A stretch of 64,000 nt of DNA from positions 62,001 through 126,000 of the forward strand of contig NZ_QLLN01000009.1 in assembly GCF_003259375.1 (NCBI RefSeq), given 5' to 3'. The notes beneath the pieces are model-generated. The model was given only the letters and a program-made list of their open reading frames with translations, ran no database searches and was not told the DNA's origin. Each line of letters starts with the position of its first letter. Within the stretch, counting starts at the first letter, position 1. The translations under genes and the position numbers were made by a program. Shown piece after piece: positions 51,962-61,648 of the stretch. This DNA comes from Arenibacter echinorum (GTDB lineage Bacteria > Bacteroidota > Bacteroidia > Flavobacteriales > Flavobacteriaceae).

Positions 51962-53803
51962 ATGTGCGGAATAATAGGATTTAATTTTAAAGCCCCAGAC
52001 CATTCTGCATTTTTAAATATTGCCGAGTACCGCGGTCCGGACAATGTCACTACAAGGAGCTTTGGTGAATATACGTTTGCACATAACCGTCTTTCTATCA
52101 TAGACCTTACTGAGGGTGCCAATCAGCCATTTGTTTCGGCCTGTGGTAATTTTGTAATTGTCTTCAATGGGGAAGTGTATAATTACAAGGAGATACGGAA
52201 AAATTTAGAAGGTAAGTATGCCTTTAGAACAAAGTCCGATACCGAGGTTATTTTATATAATTACATTGAAAAAAAGGAAAAATGCCTTGAAGACTTCATT
52301 GGTATGTTTGCCTTTACCGTTTACGATATAAAAAAGGATACTTTATTTGGAGCACGCGATAGGCTAGGGATCAAGCCTTTTGTTTATTACAAAAATGAAA
52401 GACAATTTGCATTTGCTTCCGAAATAAAAGTTCTAAAAGAATTGGTGAAAGGGCTATCTGTAAATCATGAAGCCGTAAGCCAATATCTAAGATACCTTTA
52501 TGTCCCCTCCCCTAACTCCATTTATCAGGAGATAAAAAAACTGGAACCTGCACATTATTTTTTTTACAAACAAGGAGATTTAAAAATTACTAAATATTGG
52601 GATTCTATAGATTCGATTGGTTTGAACTATGATCTAAGCGAAGGAGAAATCCTTGATAAATTAGACTACCTATTAAATGACGCTGTTAGGCTAAGAATGA
52701 TTGCCGATGTAGAACTAGGCTCGTTCCTTTCGGGAGGAATCGATTCTTCTACTATTTTATATTATATGGCCAAGAATTCCAATAAGCCTATTAATACCTT
52801 TACCCTAGGGTTTGCCGGTGCCGATAAATATGATGAAACCAGTGATGCCAAGAAAATGGCAGCTCATTTTAACACTAACCACCATGAAATCATAATTCAC
52901 CCGAATGTCACTGATTTATTGCCAAAAATGGTACATCATTTTGACGAGCCTTTTGGTAATCCTACCTCTATATTAATCCATGAACTTACCAGGGAAACTA
53001 AAAAATACGCTACTGTAGCTTTGGCCGGGGATGGTGGCGATGAAATTTTCGGAGGGTATCCCAGGTATGAAGCAGCTCTACTATACAATAAAATAAAATT
53101 TGTACCAAGGCTTTTTTGGAAAGCCTTGAATCCGTTTTTCAAACTTATCTCGGAAGATATTTCTGGTAATCATAAATTGAGAAGGGTAAAGACTTTTGTC
53201 AATTCATTGTCGAAGCCAGTAGATGAAATGTACGAGGATTGGATCGCCTATTTTTCAATTAAAGAAATAAATACCTTATTTAAGGTTGAACAAGATTTCA
53301 ATAGAGTAGTACTAGATGTTTTTAATGCTATTCCGTCTCAGGACCTAATCATTAAAACATCCATAACAGATTTGAAAACTTTTTTGGTCAATAACCTTTT
53401 AAACTATGGTGATGCCATGAGTATGGCCAACAGTTTTGAAGTGCGACTACCCTTGATCGATCATCGGATTATTGAATTTATGACTTCCATCTCATCGGAT
53501 TATCGAATTAAGGACGGGCAGACCAAATATTTAATGAAAAAACTCCTGAAAGGTAAAGTGCCGGATGAAATTATTAATAAACCAAAATTAGGTTTAAATC
53601 CTCCAATGGGTCTTTGGTTAAAAAATGATCTAAATGGATTTATTACAACCTATTTATCTAAAAAAAGTGTTGAAAAAAGAGGGATGAATTACCAATTCGT
53701 ATCTCAACTATTAAAAGAACATAATTCTGGAAAAAGGGACAGATCGCTTTATCTATGGAGTTTAATAGTCCTGGAAGAATGGCATAGACAAAATTTGAAT
53801 TAG
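51962..53803 (+). CDS. asnB: Asparagine synthase (glutamine-hydrolysing)
   Basis: A 613-residue class II glutamine amidotransferase. The N-terminal nucleophile is Cys2 (MCGIIGF) and the glutaminase domain spans about 1-190 with RLSIIDL and NGEVYNYKE. The synthetase domain has the pyrophosphate loop LSGGIDSS (about 257-264), ALAGDGGDEIFGGY (about 355-368) and SMANSFEVRLP. Located second in a polysaccharide locus, it may amidate a sugar acid or an amino-acid decoration rather than free aspartate. That role is inferred from context. Confidence 0.92.
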   Translation: MCGIIGFNFKAPDHSAFLNIAEYRGPDNVTTRSFGEYTFAHNRLSIIDLTEGANQPFVSACGNFVIVFNGEVYNYKEIRKNLEGKYAFRTKSDTEVILYNYIEKKEKCLEDFIGMFAFTVYDIKKDTLFGARDRLGIKPFVYYKNERQFAFASEIKVLKELVKGLSVNHEAVSQYLRYLYVPSPNSIYQEIKKLEPAHYFFYKQGDLKITKYWDSIDSIGLNYDLSEGEILDKLDYLLNDAVRLRMIADVELGSFLSGGIDSSTILYYMAKNSNKPINTFTLGFAGADKYDETSDAKKMAAHFNTNHHEIIIHPNVTDLLPKMVHHFDEPFGNPTSILIHELTRETKKYATVALAGDGGDEIFGGYPRYEAALLYNKIKFVPRLFWKALNPFFKLISEDISGNHKLRRVKTFVNSLSKPVDEMYEDWIAYFSIKEINTLFKVEQDFNRVVLDVFNAIPSQDLIIKTSITDLKTFLVNNLLNYGDAMSMANSFEVRLPLIDHRIIEFMTSISSDYRIKDGQTKYLMKKLLKGKVPDEIINKPKLGLNPPMGLWLKNDLNGFITTYLSKKSVEKRGMNYQFVSQLLKEHNSGKRDRSLYLWSLIVLEEWHRQNLN

Positions 53804-53952
53804 ATAACTTTTTATGTCATCCACCGAAGAAAAAACTAATCTATTAAAATTGGTTGGAGCTGAAAACCATTAAAAAATGAATCCGATCCAAATAGAGAAT
53901 AAGGTTAACCCAAATTGGCATTCCACAAAGGCTGCCCTTTAACAGTGTTTTA

Positions 53953-55227
53953 ATGATAGATTTTTTAAAAAGTAGGTTTTTTAAAAACGCAAGTATATAT
54001 ACGGTATCGGATATTATCAACAAAATGGTGCCTTTTATTCTTTTGCCGGTCTTAACACGATATTTATCTCCTGCTGATTATGGAATTATTTCAATCTTCG
54101 CTGTATTTACTTCCATATTAGGAGTGTTTATTTCATTGGAAACACACGGTGCTATTAGCGTTAAATTTTTTAAAATTTCACGGGAGCAATTAAAAATTTA
54201 TATTGCCAATGTGTTGCTTATAGTTGCCATAACTACAAGTATAGTTTTATTAATAGTTATTATTTTCCATACCTATATCACAGATTTACTGGCTTTGCCA
54301 ACTGAATGGGTTATTATAGGGGTCTTTGTCACAGTTTTAATATTTTTCACGACAATAAATTTAATTTTATGGCAGTCCGAACACAAACCGTTCCCTCTAG
54401 GGATTTATCAAATATCGGAAAGTGTTTTTAATCTTTCCCTTTCACTTGTGTTGATCGTTGGTTTTGGAATGGGCTGGCGCGGTAGGCTTATTGCCACATC
54501 AGTAGCAGCGCTCCTATTTGGCTTTTTGAGTTTTACGCTTTTATTTAAGCGCAATTACCTAAATTTAAAGTTAAGTAAGCCTTATCTAAAAGATGCCCTG
54601 AATTTTGGGGTGCCATTGTTACCACATGCCTTAAGTACATGGGTACGAACAGGTATTGATAGAGTGTTTCTCACCATGTTAATTTCCACTACGGCTACAG
54701 GCCTATATACAGTAGGGTTTCAAATTGCGTCAGTAATTATGGTCATAACCACTGCCTTCAATAAGGCCTATACCCCTTTTCTATTTGAAAAATTAAAGGA
54801 TATTACCTTATCTCAAAAAAAAGTATTAGTAAAATACGGATACTTATATTTTCTAGGTCTATTAATATTAGCTACCGGTCTTAGTATAACAGGGCCTTAC
54901 ATAGTGGATATTTTTTTGGGTAAGGAATTTATTGAATCCCAAGAATATATTACTTGGTTTGCTTTTGGTTTTGCTTTTTATGGAATGTACTCCATGTTGG
55001 TCAATTATATTTTTTATACCCAAAAAACAATTTATCTTAGTTACGTGACCTTTTCTATTGGGTTGTTACATGTGGGCTTAAGTTATTTATTTATAACCTA
55101 TAACGGGACTATTGGGGCTGTACAAGCCACAGCCATTATATCTTTTATAACATTCATTGCTGTTTGGTGGCTAAGTAATAAATTGTACCCTATGCCATGG
55201 TTATATTCAATTAGGACAACAAAGTGA
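53953..55227 (+). CDS. Wzx-type oligosaccharide flippase
   Basis: A 424-residue membrane protein with about 12 hydrophobic segments. The N-terminal NASIYTVSDIINKMVPFILLP followed by LTRYLSPADYGIISIF is the common start of the polysaccharide synthase / MATE-like flippase family. It moves lipid-linked repeat units across the inner membrane. It follows the asparagine synthase gene by 149 bases. The family is secure; substrate specificity is unreadable. Confidence 0.92.
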   Translation: MIDFLKSRFFKNASIYTVSDIINKMVPFILLPVLTRYLSPADYGIISIFAVFTSILGVFISLETHGAISVKFFKISREQLKIYIANVLLIVAITTSIVLLIVIIFHTYITDLLALPTEWVIIGVFVTVLIFFTTINLILWQSEHKPFPLGIYQISESVFNLSLSLVLIVGFGMGWRGRLIATSVAALLFGFLSFTLLFKRNYLNLKLSKPYLKDALNFGVPLLPHALSTWVRTGIDRVFLTMLISTTATGLYTVGFQIASVIMVITTAFNKAYTPFLFEKLKDITLSQKKVLVKYGYLYFLGLLILATGLSITGPYIVDIFLGKEFIESQEYITWFAFGFAFYGMYSMLVNYIFYTQKTIYLSYVTFSIGLLHVGLSYLFITYNGTIGAVQATAIISFITFIAVWWLSNKLYPMPWLYSIRTTK

Positions 55228-55258
55228 GATCAATTTAGTTGACATATAAAAAAAATGT

Positions 55259-55429
55259 ATGAAAATTAGGGTAATCAGCATTATATCAAGGATAATTATG
55301 CCGGCATGGCCAATGTCCTTAATTATATTTAGGAAAATAAATTATGTACTTCAAGAAGAAATAACTAAAATGAAGCAGGAATTTAAAATTATAAAGCAAT
55401 TCTATTTATTGCAATTAAAGTACAAATGA
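55259..55429 (+). CDS. Small ORF, 56 codons, coupled to the glycosyltransferase gene
   Basis: ATG 55259 to TGA 55427-55429. The product begins MKIRVISIISRIIMPAWPMS and is basic (many Lys, Arg and Ile) with a possible amphipathic helix at the C-terminus. Its stop overlaps the start codon of the next gene as ATGA, a classical translational-coupling arrangement, and it begins 31 bases after the flippase gene. The family is not recognised. It could be a real small protein, a leader for coupling, or the remnant of a larger gene. Confidence 0.45.
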   Translation: MKIRVISIISRIIMPAWPMSLIIFRKINYVLQEEITKMKQEFKIIKQFYLLQLKYK

Positions 55430-56556
55430 AACATTCCTTACTATATATCAATACATTCCAATTTGGCTATCATATAGATAGTTATATGCACTGTAAGTAC
55501 CTGAGAAATGATTTTAGGGTTACCTATATATGTTTTGATAATGGGTATCCAAAGATTAAAGAGGACGGCGTAGAAGTCACATATGTCCCTTGGAATAGTT
55601 CCTATTTCAAAAATGGCCTAAGATTTATGAGATCTTGCATTAACCACTACAAAACTAATAAAACTGAATACCTATTTGCCGTATATTTTCCCTTAGTTTC
55701 CTTATTGAAAACAATACTGGGGCATAGAAATATGATTCTGGATTTTAGGACGGGGAGTGTTGACGGGTCTAAATCTAAAAGAAGAATTACCAACACTTTA
55801 ATGCGTTTTGAGTCACTATTTTTCAAAAGAATATCTGTAATCTCTGAAAGTCTTGCCCTAAAATTAAAATTGAATATGCGCAAGGTATTTGTTTTGCCAT
55901 TGGGTGCCGACATACTTTCTACGAAAAATAAGACCTTTGATAGTCTTAGGTTATTTTATATTGGCACTTTGGATGGACGTAATATTCATGATACCGTATA
56001 TGGCCTTAAATTGTTTCATGAAAGTAACTATTCCGCAGACCTAAAAGTTTCCTATGACATTGTTGGCAACGGAAATTCAGAATATGTTACCCTCTTGCAA
56101 AAAGCCATTGAAAATACAGGATTACAAAAGGAAGTTATTTTTCATGGTAAGAAATTACATAAAGAATTAAAATATTATTTTGATCATTGCAATATTGGGG
56201 TTTCCTATATACCAATAACCGAATACTACGATTGCCAACCCCCTACCAAGACTTTTGAATATGTTAATGCCGGTATGGTTTGTATGGCGACGGAAATACA
56301 AGAAAACAAGAAATTAATAACCTCTGAAAATGGACTTCTTTGCCAAGATAACCCTGAAAGCTTTTGCATTGCTTTAATAGAATTTTCTAAGGATTTGAAA
56401 AAATGGGATTCTAATATGATACGGAATACGTTATCACATTACAACTGGGCCAATATTTCCGAGAACCTAAAAAACTATATTCTAAGCCAGCCCCAACTAA
56501 AATGTAAAATAGAAAGAAGTGCCCCTATTAAACCAACCAAGATCAAACTAAAATAA
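55426..56556 (+). CDS. Glycosyltransferase, GT4-like (GT-B fold)
   Basis: A 376-residue predicted GT-B glycosyltransferase. The C-terminal half has LFYIGTLDGRNIHDTVYGL (about 182-200), YDIVGNGNSEYVTLLQ (about 206-221), VIFHGKKLHKEL and the donor-site region CQPPTKTFEYVNAG with an E-x7-E-like stretch. It uses an NDP-sugar to extend the lipid-linked repeat unit at the inner-membrane face. It overlaps the preceding small ORF by four bases and the following polymerase gene by one base, so all three are translationally coupled. Confidence 0.87.
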   Translation: MKHSLLYINTFQFGYHIDSYMHCKYLRNDFRVTYICFDNGYPKIKEDGVEVTYVPWNSSYFKNGLRFMRSCINHYKTNKTEYLFAVYFPLVSLLKTILGHRNMILDFRTGSVDGSKSKRRITNTLMRFESLFFKRISVISESLALKLKLNMRKVFVLPLGADILSTKNKTFDSLRLFYIGTLDGRNIHDTVYGLKLFHESNYSADLKVSYDIVGNGNSEYVTLLQKAIENTGLQKEVIFHGKKLHKELKYYFDHCNIGVSYIPITEYYDCQPPTKTFEYVNAGMVCMATEIQENKKLITSENGLLCQDNPESFCIALIEFSKDLKKWDSNMIRNTLSHYNWANISENLKNYILSQPQLKCKIERSAPIKPTKIKLK

Positions 56557-57665
56557 TGGCGGACCTCTTTACATATATCGTCTATTTTTCTACCCTTTTA
56601 TTAAGCGTTGTCTTAATAAAAATGGGATACAACAAACAGACCCTTAAAAGGAATTGTAAAGGACATATATTATTTATTTTATTAGCCCTAATAGTACTAG
56701 TAATCGTTAGTGGACTTAGGTACAATGTAGGTGCTGATTACCCTGGTTATTCATTTATATTTACAGAACAGCCATATAATGATGATTCATTAGGAATGGA
56801 GATTGAATATGGGTTTGTTTTAATAGTGGACACCTTGAACAATATTGGATTGGAAGTTTGGACATTTTTCACGTTTACAGCCTTTACCACGTGTTTCCTA
56901 TTGTTTTACAGTTTTAGAAATTATAAATTTCAATTATATTTAGGTGTTTTCTTTTTTATCACTTATGGTTTTTATTTCTTCTCCTTTAATGCTGTTCGTC
57001 AAGCCATTGCCATGAGTGCCTTGGCAGTTGCTGTGGCATTTATTCAAGAACGTAAATTATTCCCTTTTCTGGGGGTTATTTTGATAGGAGGTCTAATGCA
57101 TAAAAGTTTATATCTATTTCTTCCTTTGTACTTTGTATTAGATAAGATTAAATTATCCAAATACATTTGGTATGGCGCTTTTATTATCAGTTTGGCACTG
57201 CACTTTATTCCTATGACCAGTATAATGAATATCTCCTCAGTTTTCAATGTCTTGGCTGATTCACAAATTGACTATAGTAATTTCTTAGAGGACAATAATA
57301 GCGACCTTAGTGTAACCGGTTCCTTAACCTTGGGATATTTGGCAAGAGTAGGTGCTGGATTTATAATACTTGTTTATTACGATAAATTAACCAAACTGAA
57401 TCCAAATTACTTCCCATATTTCACACTGTCGTTAATCGGAATTTTTATGTATAATTCATTTTCTACTATATTTTTTATAGGTCGTATAAATAATTATTTT
57501 TTATTGTTTCATGTTTTTACGCTTGCCTTTATTATTGACTATTTGTTTAGATCAAAACAAAAATTAATGGCCAATGCAATTCTCTTGTATTTCCTAATCC
57601 TATTTTTCTCTAATATTTACTATAGTGATAATGGCAGTGCACCATATAAATTCATCGCATTTTAA
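56556..57665 (+). CDS. EpsG/Wzy-type polysaccharide polymerase
   Basis: A 369-residue membrane protein with about 10-12 hydrophobic segments. The SGLRYNVGADYPGYSFIF motif (about 50-67) and FFSFNAVRQAIAMS (about 141-154) are typical of EpsG-family polymerases, where the Arg and Asp in an extracytoplasmic loop are important. It joins repeat units on the periplasmic side, with the Wzx flippase two genes upstream. The start codon overlaps the stop of the previous gene (TAATG). Confidence 0.88.
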   Translation: MADLFTYIVYFSTLLLSVVLIKMGYNKQTLKRNCKGHILFILLALIVLVIVSGLRYNVGADYPGYSFIFTEQPYNDDSLGMEIEYGFVLIVDTLNNIGLEVWTFFTFTAFTTCFLLFYSFRNYKFQLYLGVFFFITYGFYFFSFNAVRQAIAMSALAVAVAFIQERKLFPFLGVILIGGLMHKSLYLFLPLYFVLDKIKLSKYIWYGAFIISLALHFIPMTSIMNISSVFNVLADSQIDYSNFLEDNNSDLSVTGSLTLGYLARVGAGFIILVYYDKLTKLNPNYFPYFTLSLIGIFMYNSFSTIFFIGRINNYFLLFHVFTLAFIIDYLFRSKQKLMANAILLYFLILFFSNIYYSDNGSAPYKFIAF

Positions 57666-57723
57666 TTTCACATTGGTTTATTTAAAATTAAAAGGCACAC
57701 ACATATATAATAGATTTTAATAA

Positions 57724-58665
57724 ATGATATTACAGATAGCAAAACTACCTCCTCCTATAGGAGGTGTTACAATACATGTTAAGAGACTATTGGCCTCCTT
57801 AAAAACTGTAGACAATATGGAGGTTGGTATATTGGACTATTCTAAGGAGCGTAATGTGTTGGGTATAATTCAAAAGATCATTAATGCCAAAATAGTTCAT
57901 TTACATGTAACCAAAAAAATGCTAAGGCTCTTGTTGGTACTATTTTTTAGACTTTTGAATAAAAAGGTTATAATAACTTTTCATGGGAATTATAATTTCC
58001 AAAATATTCTGGATAAATATTCCCTTAAATTTTCCAATGCTGCTCTTCTTTTAAACAAAATTAGTTTTAATGCGGCTTCGGGTATACGAAAAAATAAGAA
58101 CTTTTTAATTGGAGCGTTTATCCCACCCATTGAATGTGACATTGTGCCCTTGGATGAAAAACTTATAACAACGATTAAAGAGTTTAAAACAAACTTCAAT
58201 TTTGTTTATTCCACCAATGCTTTTAACTATGCTATTGACGCTCAAGGCAAAGAAACCTACATGGGTGCCGAACTTGTAAGTTTTTTTGCAAAAAATAAGG
58301 AAAAAGGGCTCATTTTTTCCGACCCTAGCGGAAATTATTATAAACATTTAGTTGGCATTTTTAAAAATTTACCTGAAAACGTATTGTTCATTACACAGCC
58401 CCATGATTTCATTAATGTAATAAAAGTCACAGATGCCTTAATTAGGGCTACAACAACGGATGGCGATTCCTTATCCGTTAAGGAGGCTTTATACTATAAA
58501 AAGACAGTAATGGCAACGGGGGTAGTTGATCGACCAAGTGACGTATTAATTTTTAACAATTTTGACGAGTTGCAATATTTAATTTCAAATAATACAAAGA
58601 ACATTACGCATTCAGATGTAAAGAATAATTTCGATGACATATTAAAGGTTTATTCGAACATGTAA
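57724..58665 (+). CDS. Glycosyltransferase family protein, short GT-B type
   Basis: A 313-residue protein whose start, ILQIAKLPPPIGGVTIHVKRLL, is the nucleotide-sugar GT4 N-terminus (GG-x-x-x-H loop). VIITFHGNYNF (about 80-90) ends the first half, and the C-terminal half has VTDALIRATTTDGDSLSVKEALYYKKTVMATG, matching the donor-site E-x-x-A pattern. It is shorter than most GT4 enzymes (about 350-400 residues), lacking part of the middle. It belongs to the polysaccharide operon; the linkage made is unknown. Confidence 0.82.
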   Translation: MILQIAKLPPPIGGVTIHVKRLLASLKTVDNMEVGILDYSKERNVLGIIQKIINAKIVHLHVTKKMLRLLLVLFFRLLNKKVIITFHGNYNFQNILDKYSLKFSNAALLLNKISFNAASGIRKNKNFLIGAFIPPIECDIVPLDEKLITTIKEFKTNFNFVYSTNAFNYAIDAQGKETYMGAELVSFFAKNKEKGLIFSDPSGNYYKHLVGIFKNLPENVLFITQPHDFINVIKVTDALIRATTTDGDSLSVKEALYYKKTVMATGVVDRPSDVLIFNNFDELQYLISNNTKNITHSDVKNNFDDILKVYSNM

Positions 58666-58777
58666 TTGAACAACCATTTTTAATCTATTAAGAAATTTTA
58701 TAAATCAAATAATGAATAAATATAGTATTTAAAAAAAGAGGTCGATAAATATGAATTTCACGTTATAAACAGTATGT

Positions 58778-60226
58778 ATGCTCTTTAATTCAATAGACTT
58801 TGCAATATTTCTGCCAATAGTTTTTGTACTCTATTGGTTTGTGACCCATAAAAACCTAAAATGGCAAAATTTCTTAATAGTTGCCGCCAGTTATTTGTTT
58901 TATGGCTGGTGGGACTGGCGGTTTTTATCACTAATTATTTTCAGTACAGCTGTTGATTATATAATTGGACGCGAGCTCGAAAACGAAGGACATCAGATAA
59001 AACGAAAAGTGCTACTATGGATTAGTATTTCGGTAAATCTTGGATTTCTAGGATTTTTCAAATATTACAACTTCTTTCTTGACAATTTTGTGACGGTCTT
59101 TACCTTCTTTGACCAACCAATAAATCCACAGGGATTAAATATTATTCTTCCTGTAGGAATAAGTTTTTACACTTTTCAAACATTGAGCTATACAATTGAC
59201 GTATATAAAAGTAAACTGAAACCAACTAGAGATTTTATTGCTTTCTCTGCTTTTGTAAGTTTTTTTCCACAATTAGTTGCAGGACCAATTGAAAGGGCCA
59301 CAAACTTACTTCCCCAATTCTATAAAAAAAGAAGTTTCGAATATAATAAAGCGGTCGATGGATTGAGACAGATCTTGTGGGGCTTATTTAAGAAAGTTGT
59401 AATTGCAGATAATTGTGCCGAATATGCAAACTTGATCTTCAATAACTCAGAGGACTATTCCGGGAGTACTTTGTTATTAGGGGCTTTATTTTTTACTTTC
59501 CAAATTTATTGTGACTTTTCAGGTTATTCTGATATTGCCATTGGCACTTCTAGGCTTTTTGGTTTTAACCTTATGCAAAATTTTAATTTTCCATATTTTT
59601 CCAGAGATATTGCCGAGTTTTGGCGACGGTGGCATATTTCTCTTTCAACTTGGTTTAGAGATTATCTATATATTCCATTAGGAGGTAGTCGAGGGGGTAC
59701 ATGGATGAAGATACGAAACACTTTTATTATTTTCATTGTAAGTGGTTTTTGGCATGGGGCAAATTGGACTTTTATAATATGGGGTGCCTTAAATGCACTT
59801 TATTTTCTACCACTCATGCTCACTAAAAATAATCGAAACAATTTAGATGTGGTGGCTAAAGGGAAATTAATACCAAGCATTAAAGATCTTTCCTATATAC
59901 TATTAACTTTTAGCTTAACGGTTTTTGCTTGGATATTTTTTAGAGCAGAAAGTGTTGGGCATGCAATAAGTTATATTTCTGAAATTTTATCGCCTTCTCT
60001 ACTTAGCATACCTAAATTAGCTGATATGCAAAACGTTCTGATTACGATTATTCTTGTTGTATGTTTCGTTATAATAGAATGGTTTGGGAGAGAGGAACAG
60101 TATGCAATTGCCAAATTTGGTCTAAAATGGAGAAGACCTCTAAGACATGCAATGTATTATGTTATAATCTTCACCATTTTTTGGTTTTGGGGAAAAGAGC
60201 AACAATTTATATATTTTCAATTTTAG
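58778..60226 (+). CDS. MBOAT-family O-acyltransferase (AlgI/DltB-like)
   Basis: A 482-residue polytopic membrane protein of the AlgI/DltB group. Motifs are FFPQLVAGPIERATNLLPQF (about 165-185), IYCDFSGYSDIAIG (about 247-260), FWRRWHISLSTWFRDYLYIPLGG (about 285-307) and the catalytic-His motif FWHGANWTFIIWG (about 325-337). It transfers acyl groups, usually acetyl, from the cytoplasm to polysaccharide outside, often with an SGNH partner. That partner is encoded 3 bases downstream. Confidence 0.93.
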   Translation: MLFNSIDFAIFLPIVFVLYWFVTHKNLKWQNFLIVAASYLFYGWWDWRFLSLIIFSTAVDYIIGRELENEGHQIKRKVLLWISISVNLGFLGFFKYYNFFLDNFVTVFTFFDQPINPQGLNIILPVGISFYTFQTLSYTIDVYKSKLKPTRDFIAFSAFVSFFPQLVAGPIERATNLLPQFYKKRSFEYNKAVDGLRQILWGLFKKVVIADNCAEYANLIFNNSEDYSGSTLLLGALFFTFQIYCDFSGYSDIAIGTSRLFGFNLMQNFNFPYFSRDIAEFWRRWHISLSTWFRDYLYIPLGGSRGGTWMKIRNTFIIFIVSGFWHGANWTFIIWGALNALYFLPLMLTKNNRNNLDVVAKGKLIPSIKDLSYILLTFSLTVFAWIFFRAESVGHAISYISEILSPSLLSIPKLADMQNVLITIILVVCFVIIEWFGREEQYAIAKFGLKWRRPLRHAMYYVIIFTIFWFWGKEQQFIYFQF

Positions 60227-60229
60227 AAT

Positions 60230-61210
60230 ATGAGAAAATTTATTGGTAAGACTATATCGTTTATAACATATCTAATAATTCCTATAGTTATTATTTTTGC
60301 TGGTTCTTTCATAATTATAAATAATGGAAAATATTGGAAATTGCCTAAAAAGACGGATTACATTGTTCTAGGTCATTCGCATCCCGAATGCGCATTTAAT
60401 GACTCTCAAATTTCAGGTTTGGTAAATCTCGGAAAATCGGGAGAATCATATTTCTATACGTATTTAAAGGCAAATAAAATTATACCAAATAATAAAACGC
60501 TAAAAGCGGTATTTATAGAATTTGGTAATTCTAACATAGAAAAAAATATGGATTCTTGGATTTGGGATAACGAACATATTCAACAAAATTTTCCTCGTTT
60601 TTTTTCACTTTTGGATTACTCCGATTTTAAATTACTTATGGAGAATAATTCAAAATCCATTCTAAATTGTCCTCCAAGTAGGTATATAAAAGAAATTGGT
60701 TATACCTACTTAAGCTCACTAATTATAAAAAAAAACTTTTTATCAAACACCAGATTTGGCGGTTATAATTATTTAGATTACAGCAAAATTGATTCTTTAA
60801 TTAATAATAAAGTGCCAAATAATAAGAATAATGAAATTAATAAAAAGGATATTTCAGAAACGAATTTAAAATATCTTCAAAAGATTGTAGAATTATGTAA
60901 TGAAAATGGTATTAAAGTATTCCTAATAAGAAGTCCCCTTCACACTAAATACTTGGCTGAATTTCATGAAGAGGAGTTTAAAAGGGTTCAGAATTCATAT
61001 TTTCAAAATATTGAGTTTCTTGATTTGGCTTCATTCCCATTACAAAATAATGAATATGCGGATTTGGAGCATTTAAACTATAAAGGAGCTCACAAGTTTT
61101 CAATTTGGTTTAATCAAATATTAAGAAATAATTTATTAGAAGATATAGAGGAACAGTTAATAATTCATAAAACAATTCAAGCAAGTACTCACAACAATAC
61201 ATTAAATTAA
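60230..61210 (+). CDS. Membrane-anchored SGNH-like protein, probable O-acetylation partner of the MBOAT
   Basis: A 326-residue protein with one N-terminal membrane segment (about 8-30). It has a block-I-like VLGHSHPECAFNDSQI (about 44-59), where His and Ser replace the usual GDS, and a C-terminal Asp-His motif ADLEHLNYKGAHKFS (about 283-297). In between is LCNENGIKVFLIRSPLHTKY. This is the DltD/AlgX/SGNH-like pattern of periplasmic acyl carriers. The 3-base spacing from the MBOAT gene supports a joint role. The sequence is strongly AT-rich. Confidence 0.72.
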   Translation: MRKFIGKTISFITYLIIPIVIIFAGSFIIINNGKYWKLPKKTDYIVLGHSHPECAFNDSQISGLVNLGKSGESYFYTYLKANKIIPNNKTLKAVFIEFGNSNIEKNMDSWIWDNEHIQQNFPRFFSLLDYSDFKLLMENNSKSILNCPPSRYIKEIGYTYLSSLIIKKNFLSNTRFGGYNYLDYSKIDSLINNKVPNNKNNEINKKDISETNLKYLQKIVELCNENGIKVFLIRSPLHTKYLAEFHEEEFKRVQNSYFQNIEFLDLASFPLQNNEYADLEHLNYKGAHKFSIWFNQILRNNLLEDIEEQLIIHKTIQASTHNNTLN

Positions 61211-61240
61211 AGGTAGAGATCGTATTAAATTCATGGATTG

Positions 61241-61545
61241 ATGATATCAGAGTTTTGCCAAAATAAAAATATAAAGCTTAGCTTTTTTATTCCTCCTACT
61301 CGTACGGGCCGTCGTATAAAGTAAATGAATTCGGACTTAAGGAAGCAGAAATTAGGTTTAAAAAGGACCTTAGCAAGTTAGGTTTATTATATGATTTTGA
61401 TTACCCCAATAATATGACCGAAAGTAAAGATAATTTCACGGATCCATTTCATTACAAGGATTCCATTGCTAATATTATTATTAATAAGATAGTTATGGAC
61501 AAAATTAATTATGCAAGAACCAATAATTGGGCAAATAGAAATTAA
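61241..61545 (+). pseudogene. Frameshifted C-terminal remnant of an SGNH-like gene
   Basis: In the 438-base gap after the SGNH-like gene, one frame reads ISEFCQNKNIKLSFFIPP and stops soon after. One base earlier in phase, the sequence continues YSYGPSYKVNEFGLKEAEIR, then ...YDFDYPNNM... and DPFHYKDSIANIIINKI, ending at TAA 61543. Joined, they look like the final third of an SGNH/DltD-like protein, with an FFIPPYS segment and a catalytic-type D-x-x-H. A single missing T near 61297 restores the frame. The N-terminal two-thirds is absent. Confidence 0.6.
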
Positions 61546-61648
61546 TTGTTTTAACATTCATTGAAGAATAAATAATCATTCAAAATAGACCTACAATTAG
61601 TTTTAAAATATACTAGAAGAATTGTTGATATTACAGTGCTGATTTAAT

